Assembly (NCBI GenBank): GCA_013314795.1
Contig: JABUEZ010000093.1
Span: 1-7,764, forward strand
Source of the DNA: Candidatus Profundicultor aquiphilus
GTDB lineage: Bacteria; Atribacterota; Atribacteria; Atribacterales; Caldatribacteriaceae
Direction of reading: 5' to 3'
Length of the DNA: 7,764 nucleotides
Shown: positions 6,375 to 7,764 of the stretch, piece after piece
Numbering within the stretch: the stretch's first letter is position 1
How the letters are laid out: each line of letters begins with the position of its first letter
Notes under the pieces: model-generated
Seen by the model: only the letters and a program-made list of their open reading frames with translations
Database searches by the model: none
What the model was told of the DNA's origin: nothing
Program-made: the position numbers and the translations under genes

Positions 6375-7175
6375 GTGGAATATATTGCCCTCTATGGAGC
6401 GAAGATTCCGGTTATTGGTTTTGGTACCTGGGATATACGGGGTAAAGAGGGAGAGAAGGCGGTTCTGAATGCCCTTTCTCTGGGGTACCGCCATATTGAC
6501 ACTGCTGAATTTTATGACAACGAGGAACAGGTAGGGTCGGCCATCCGAAAATCTGGCGTACCCAGAGGAGACATTTTTTTAACTACCAAGGTCTGGTATA
6601 CACATTTGCGCCGAGAAGATGTGAGAAAGTCCTGTGAGGAGAGTTTGCGCAAGCTTCAAACCGATTATGTTGATCTCTACCTCATCCATTGGCCGACAGA
6701 GAGTGTGCCTCTGGAAGAAACTATCGGGGCAATGGAAAAACTCCGTGAGGAAGGAAAAATCCGTTTTCTGGGGGTCAGTAATTTCGATGTCCCTTTACTC
6801 GAAAAAGCCTCTCAGCTTGCTTCATCGCCCATTCTAACCGATCAGGTGGAGTGCCACCCTTATCTTACCCAACGGGATTTACTCTCTTACTGTCAGGCAA
6901 AGAACATTATTCTCACGGCCTATTCACCTCTGGCTCGGGGAAGGCTTCTTGGAGATCCGGTCCTGATGCGCATTGGTAAAAAATATGGAAAATCGCCTAA
7001 CCAGGTTGCCTTACGCTGGCTCATCCAGCGGGGAATGGTGGTGGCCATCCCCAAAGCCCAGAGTGTGCAGCACCAGAGGGAAAATCTGGAAATTTTTGAT
7101 TTCGCCCTCACCCCTGAAGAGATGGAAGAAATCGATCGTCTGGATCGAGGGGAGAAAGTTGCCTCGAGGTTATAA
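6375..7175 (+). CDS. Aldo/keto reductase (AKR), NADPH-type
   Basis: A 266-residue (beta/alpha)8 oxidoreductase that reduces aldehydes or ketones, typically with NADPH. The catalytic tetrad is visible: Asp42, Tyr47, Lys72 and His105, within 'HIDTAEFYDNE' (40-50), 'LTTKVW' (69-74) and 'LYLIHWP' (101-107). Cofactor-side motifs GVSNF (133-137), QVECHPY (157-163) and IPKAQ...RENL (225-238) are present. Lys227 and Arg235 are placed to hold the NADPH phosphate. The length suits the short bacterial 2,5-diketo-gluconate reductase/YvgN-like group. In this operon it could reduce an aldopentose to a pentitol or detoxify sugar-derived aldehydes; neither is proven. Start: GTG 6375 gives a protein beginning MEYIALYGAKIP, which fits family N-termini. 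GTG 6372 would add one residue and is equally allowed by ribosome spacing. The gene overlaps the next one by 17 bases. Confidence 0.93.
   Translation: MEYIALYGAKIPVIGFGTWDIRGKEGEKAVLNALSLGYRHIDTAEFYDNEEQVGSAIRKSGVPRGDIFLTTKVWYTHLRREDVRKSCEESLRKLQTDYVDLYLIHWPTESVPLEETIGAMEKLREEGKIRFLGVSNFDVPLLEKASQLASSPILTDQVECHPYLTQRDLLSYCQAKNIILTAYSPLARGRLLGDPVLMRIGKKYGKSPNQVALRWLIQRGMVVAIPKAQSVQHQRENLEIFDFALTPEEMEEIDRLDRGEKVASRL
7147..7154 (+). promoter_or_regulatory. Shine-Dalgarno site of the alkaline phosphatase
   Basis: GAGGGGAG inside the end of the aldo/keto reductase gene, four bases before the TTG at 7159. A short inverted repeat (TCGAGG at 7145-7150 with CCTCGA at 7162-7167) would place part of this site in a stem and the start codon in its loop. 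Confidence 0.6.
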
Positions 7176-7764
7176 AGTTTTTTTAGGAATTGTTTTCTTG
7201 ATTTTGCTTTTTTCAGAAAGCGCGGCGGCCTCTACGCCGCGCTTTATTTTCCTCTTTATCGGTGATGGGATGGGTGAGAATGATATTCGATTCCTGAAAG
7301 CGTATCAGGAATGGTGTGGTTTTAACAGTGCATTTTCCGTTCTTTCTTACGCCGGCACAGTTAATACCCATTCTCTGGGCGAAATCCCTGATTCAGCCTC
7401 TTCGGGGACGGCCCTTGCCTGCGGCGTGAAGACTCGGAATGGAATGATTGGCCTGGACCCATCCGGGAAAACCATTCCATCCATCGCTGAAATCGCCAAA
7501 AGGAAAGGTTTTCGCATTGGCATTATCACCAATGTGGCCATAAATGATGCTACGCCGGCTTCCTTCTATGCCCACCGTTCTTCCCGTCGGGATTACTCCG
7601 GTATTGCCCGCGATATGGTGGAAAGTGGCTTTGACCTTTTTGTGGGATGGGGGATTGCTTCGCCGGGTAATGCTCTTTCTTTGGCTAAGGAAAGAGGTTA
7701 CACGGTTGTTCAGAGCTGGAATGATTTCCTCTCCCACGGGACATTACCCCTGATAGCGTTACTT
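7159..7764 (+). CDS. Exported alkaline phosphatase (PhoA family), 3' end outside window
   Basis: A phosphate-monoester hydrolase that acts outside the cytoplasmic membrane. The first 202 residues are present and the frame is open to the right edge. A signal peptide is clear: a basic start (MPRGYK), a hydrophobic core at about 7-18, and a small-residue cleavage region SAAAS near 21-25. The mature domain shows IGDGMG (34-39) with metal ligand Asp36, the nucleophile Ser79 in DSASSGTA (78-85), the CGVKT block (88-92), Asp130 and Thr132 in NDATPA (129-134), and His139. Arg143 sits where the phosphate-binding Arg166 of E. coli PhoA lies. The TTG start is chosen because it follows a good ribosome site and gives the full signal peptide. 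Starting at the ATG of the GDGMG motif (7270) would lose the metal-binding Asp. The 17-base overlap with the reductase suggests translational coupling. Its role beside sugar catabolism is unclear; it may release a sugar or alcohol from a phosphate ester outside the cell. Confidence 0.9.
   Translation, partial: MPRGYKVFLGIVFLILLFSESAAASTPRFIFLFIGDGMGENDIRFLKAYQEWCGFNSAFSVLSYAGTVNTHSLGEIPDSASSGTALACGVKTRNGMIGLDPSGKTIPSIAEIAKRKGFRIGIITNVAINDATPASFYAHRSSRRDYSGIARDMVESGFDLFVGWGIASPGNALSLAKERGYTVVQSWNDFLSHGTLPLIALL
7217..7250 (+). terminator. Terminator-like hairpin inside the phosphatase signal-peptide region
   Basis: A perfect 11-bp stem pairs AAAGCGCGGCG (7217-7227) with CGCCGCGCTTT (7235-7245). 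The loop is 7 bases, and ATTTT plus a pyrimidine-rich stretch follow. By shape it is an intrinsic terminator 42 bases after the reductase stop. By position it is within the phosphatase coding sequence, at the codons for the signal cleavage site (S-A-A-A-S-T-P-R-F). It may act as an attenuator that lowers phosphatase expression, or be structure forced by alanine-rich codons. The T-tract is interrupted, so strong termination is uncertain. Confidence 0.4.

Noticed and set aside
7217..7250. Hairpin as a plain operon terminator with an intergenic space after the reductase
   Set aside because: The phosphatase reading frame with a signal peptide starts at 7159 and includes the hairpin, so the stretch is not intergenic.
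7544..7753. Short plus-strand frame of 69 codons near the right edge
   Set aside because: It is out of frame with the alkaline phosphatase, whose motifs (NDATPA, His139, Arg143) cover the same bases.

Overview
The window is a compact, single-strand (+) catabolic operon with nine protein-coding genes. The first and last genes run off the window edges. There are no tRNA, rRNA, CRISPR or insertion-sequence signals and no gene-free stretch above about 30 bases. Base composition looks roughly balanced. Strong purine-rich Shine-Dalgarno sites, frequent TTG/GTG starts and tight spacing fit a bacterium, and the gene content would suit an anaerobic sugar fermenter, possibly a thermophile (Thermotogota, Atribacterota or Firmicutes-like). 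That placement is an impression from gene style, not a determination.

Bases 1-3315 are an ABC uptake system for a small carbohydrate or polyol. They encode a MalG-type permease (left-truncated), a small two-helix membrane protein, and two different MalK-type ATPases in tandem. Single-ATPase sugar importers normally use one such gene, so this pair probably forms a heterodimer. The layout recalls the glycerol importer GlpSTPQUV of rhizobia. Both ATPases carry Glu in place of the Q-loop Gln, and the second has LSGGH instead of LSGGQ. The solute-binding protein and the partner permease are presumably upstream of the window.

Bases 3343-7175 are metabolic enzymes: an NAD-type short-chain dehydrogenase (SDR), an FGGY-family (xylulokinase-like) kinase, a clear L-ribulose-5-phosphate 4-epimerase (AraD/UlaF family), and an aldo/keto reductase (AKR). 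Together they suggest a pentose or pentitol route. The AKR and SDR would interconvert sugar, polyol and ketose, the kinase would phosphorylate the ketose, and the epimerase would deliver D-xylulose 5-phosphate to the pentose phosphate pathway. No aldose isomerase gene is present in the window. The exact substrate is not determined by the sequence.

Bases 7159-7764 are the 5' part of an exported alkaline phosphatase. It overlaps the end of the aldo/keto reductase by 17 bases, starts with TTG and runs off the right edge. A perfect 11-bp GC-rich hairpin with a T-rich tail, which looks like an operon terminator, actually lies inside this gene, at the signal-peptide cleavage region.
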